Origin: Oreohelix idahoensis
Taxonomy: Eukaryota > Mollusca > Gastropoda > Stylommatophora > Oreohelicidae
Reading direction: 5' to 3'
Length of the DNA: 64,000 bases
Assembly (NCBI GenBank): GCA_024509875.1
Contig: JAMPIV010021225.1
Location: 62,001 to 126,000, forward strand
Shown here: piece after piece, positions 63,277-64,000 of the stretch
Position numbering within the stretch: position 1 is the first letter of the stretch
How the letters are laid out: every line of letters begins with the position of its first letter
Position numbers and translations under genes: made by a program
The notes under the pieces: model-generated
What the model saw: the letters and a program-made list of their open reading frames with translations, nothing else
What the model was told of the DNA's origin: nothing
The model's database searches: none

Positions 63277-64000
63277 TTACTTACTTACTTAGTCGTTCCC
63301 CTTCTACCGTGAGGTGTAGTGGTTTGGAAGAGAGAGCACCAGACTATCCTATCGGCTGTCTTCCTACTGGCCTGGTTTCATTCTAGTCCTCGGTCCTTCA
63401 AAGATTGTCTAATGTTGTCCTCCCAGCGGACTCTGGGTCATCCTGGGAGTCTGGATCCCTGGCTCTTTACTTCCCATGCTTGTCATGGTAGCCGATCTTC
63501 TCCCATTCTGCAGACATGGCCAAACCATCTTAGTTGGGACTGTTCTACTTGGGTCTGCAGGGGGTGGGATTTTAGGCCTTGACGTATCGTCTGATTGCGG
63601 ACCATGTCTCTTCTTGTTACTTCAACCACCTTCCTCAGATACCTCATTTCTGAGGTTTGGATCTGGCTTTTGTGGGTTGTAGTCATTGCCCATGACTCGC
63701 ATCCATATGTCAAGACTGGGACATAGGTGGAGCGGTATACAGCCATCTTCGTTTTCTGACCAACCTTTCTCTTGCTTAGGAATCCTTGATTTATGGCCTG
63801 AAAAAGTCTCCCGGCTGCTGCTTTTCGAGTGGACAACTCTTCTTTGATGCCTCCCTTTCGGTCTATAATAGCTTCAAGATATTTAAAGTGGTTGACCTGT
63901 TCCAGGACCTGTTCTCCCAGCTTAATTTGATGTCTTCTTTCTTCTCGTGATATCACCATGGATTTTGTTTTAGAGCTGCTTATGACCATCCCTCTTTTCT
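63277..64000 (-). mobile_element. LINE family 1, second copy (runs off the window)
   Basis: Minus strand, with the 3' end at 63277 and a CTTA tail (on plus). It is nearly identical to 1-720. Coding piece 63483-63989: VNHFKYLEAII, LTYGCESWAM, then RWFGHVCRMGEDRLP. It lies in the intron after the roadblock exon, antisense to the gene. Confidence 0.92.

Noticed and set aside
1..64000. CRISPR arrays, bacterial operons, toxin-antitoxin or defence systems
   Set aside because: No direct-repeat/spacer pattern, no prokaryotic gene layout. All tandem repeats seen are microsatellites, minisatellites or element-derived.

Overview
This window reads as AT-rich, intron-like or intergenic DNA from an invertebrate animal. 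The evidence is a metazoan-type 18S rRNA fragment, one exon of a dynein light chain roadblock gene with GT/AG splice sites, and a very varied set of animal retroelements. I cannot name the species. Apart from that exon (63034-63112, + strand), almost everything I can recognise is a transposable element.

Layout. 1-2425 is a minus-strand APE-type LINE, and a second copy of the same family enters at 63277-64000. 3575-4821 is a 5'-truncated LINE with an open RT frame. 7758-8109 is a tRNA-derived SINE (family A). 10673-13260 holds an ORF1-only Jockey/I-like LINE whose 3' UTR carries histone-type hairpins. 13520-15125 holds a hAT-like MITE and a degenerate relative. 15125-16770 is a broken LINE. 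About 16772-21191 is an R2/R4/NeSL-group LINE with a restriction-like endonuclease, interrupted by SINE family C. 21223-22023 is SINE family B, split by an 18S rRNA/SINE-C chimera.

22024-40169 is the main structure, a nested stack. A LINE (22024-22272 and 39300-40169) is split by Ty3/gypsy element 1 (22273-39299). Element 1 is split inside its RT by gypsy element 2 (27607-37756). The 5' LTR of element 2 is split by a SINE-A copy (28781-29146). Target duplications are visible at all three junction pairs. In elements 1 and 2 the integrase lies upstream of RT, the order known for Gmr1-like elements.

42315-45792 is a full-length but decayed LINE with a 15-bp target duplication. 46650-49065 is a deleted and internally inverted third gypsy element. 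50926-54085 carries a CR1/L2-like LINE with an intact 942-aa EN-RT frame, the best candidate for recent activity. 54480-56015 has a LINE RNase H remnant and a ~60-bp tandem array invaded by two SINEs. 56500-57370 is a LINE 3' end in which a 41-bp coding piece has expanded into a 27-unit minisatellite. 58456-60612 has two short LINE copies with target duplications and a SINE-C head. 60625-63033 has no recognisable gene.

No bacterial-type operon, CRISPR array or cellular defence system is present. The elements relate by parasitism: autonomous LINEs supply the RT/endonuclease that SINEs use, and insertion order can be read from the nesting.
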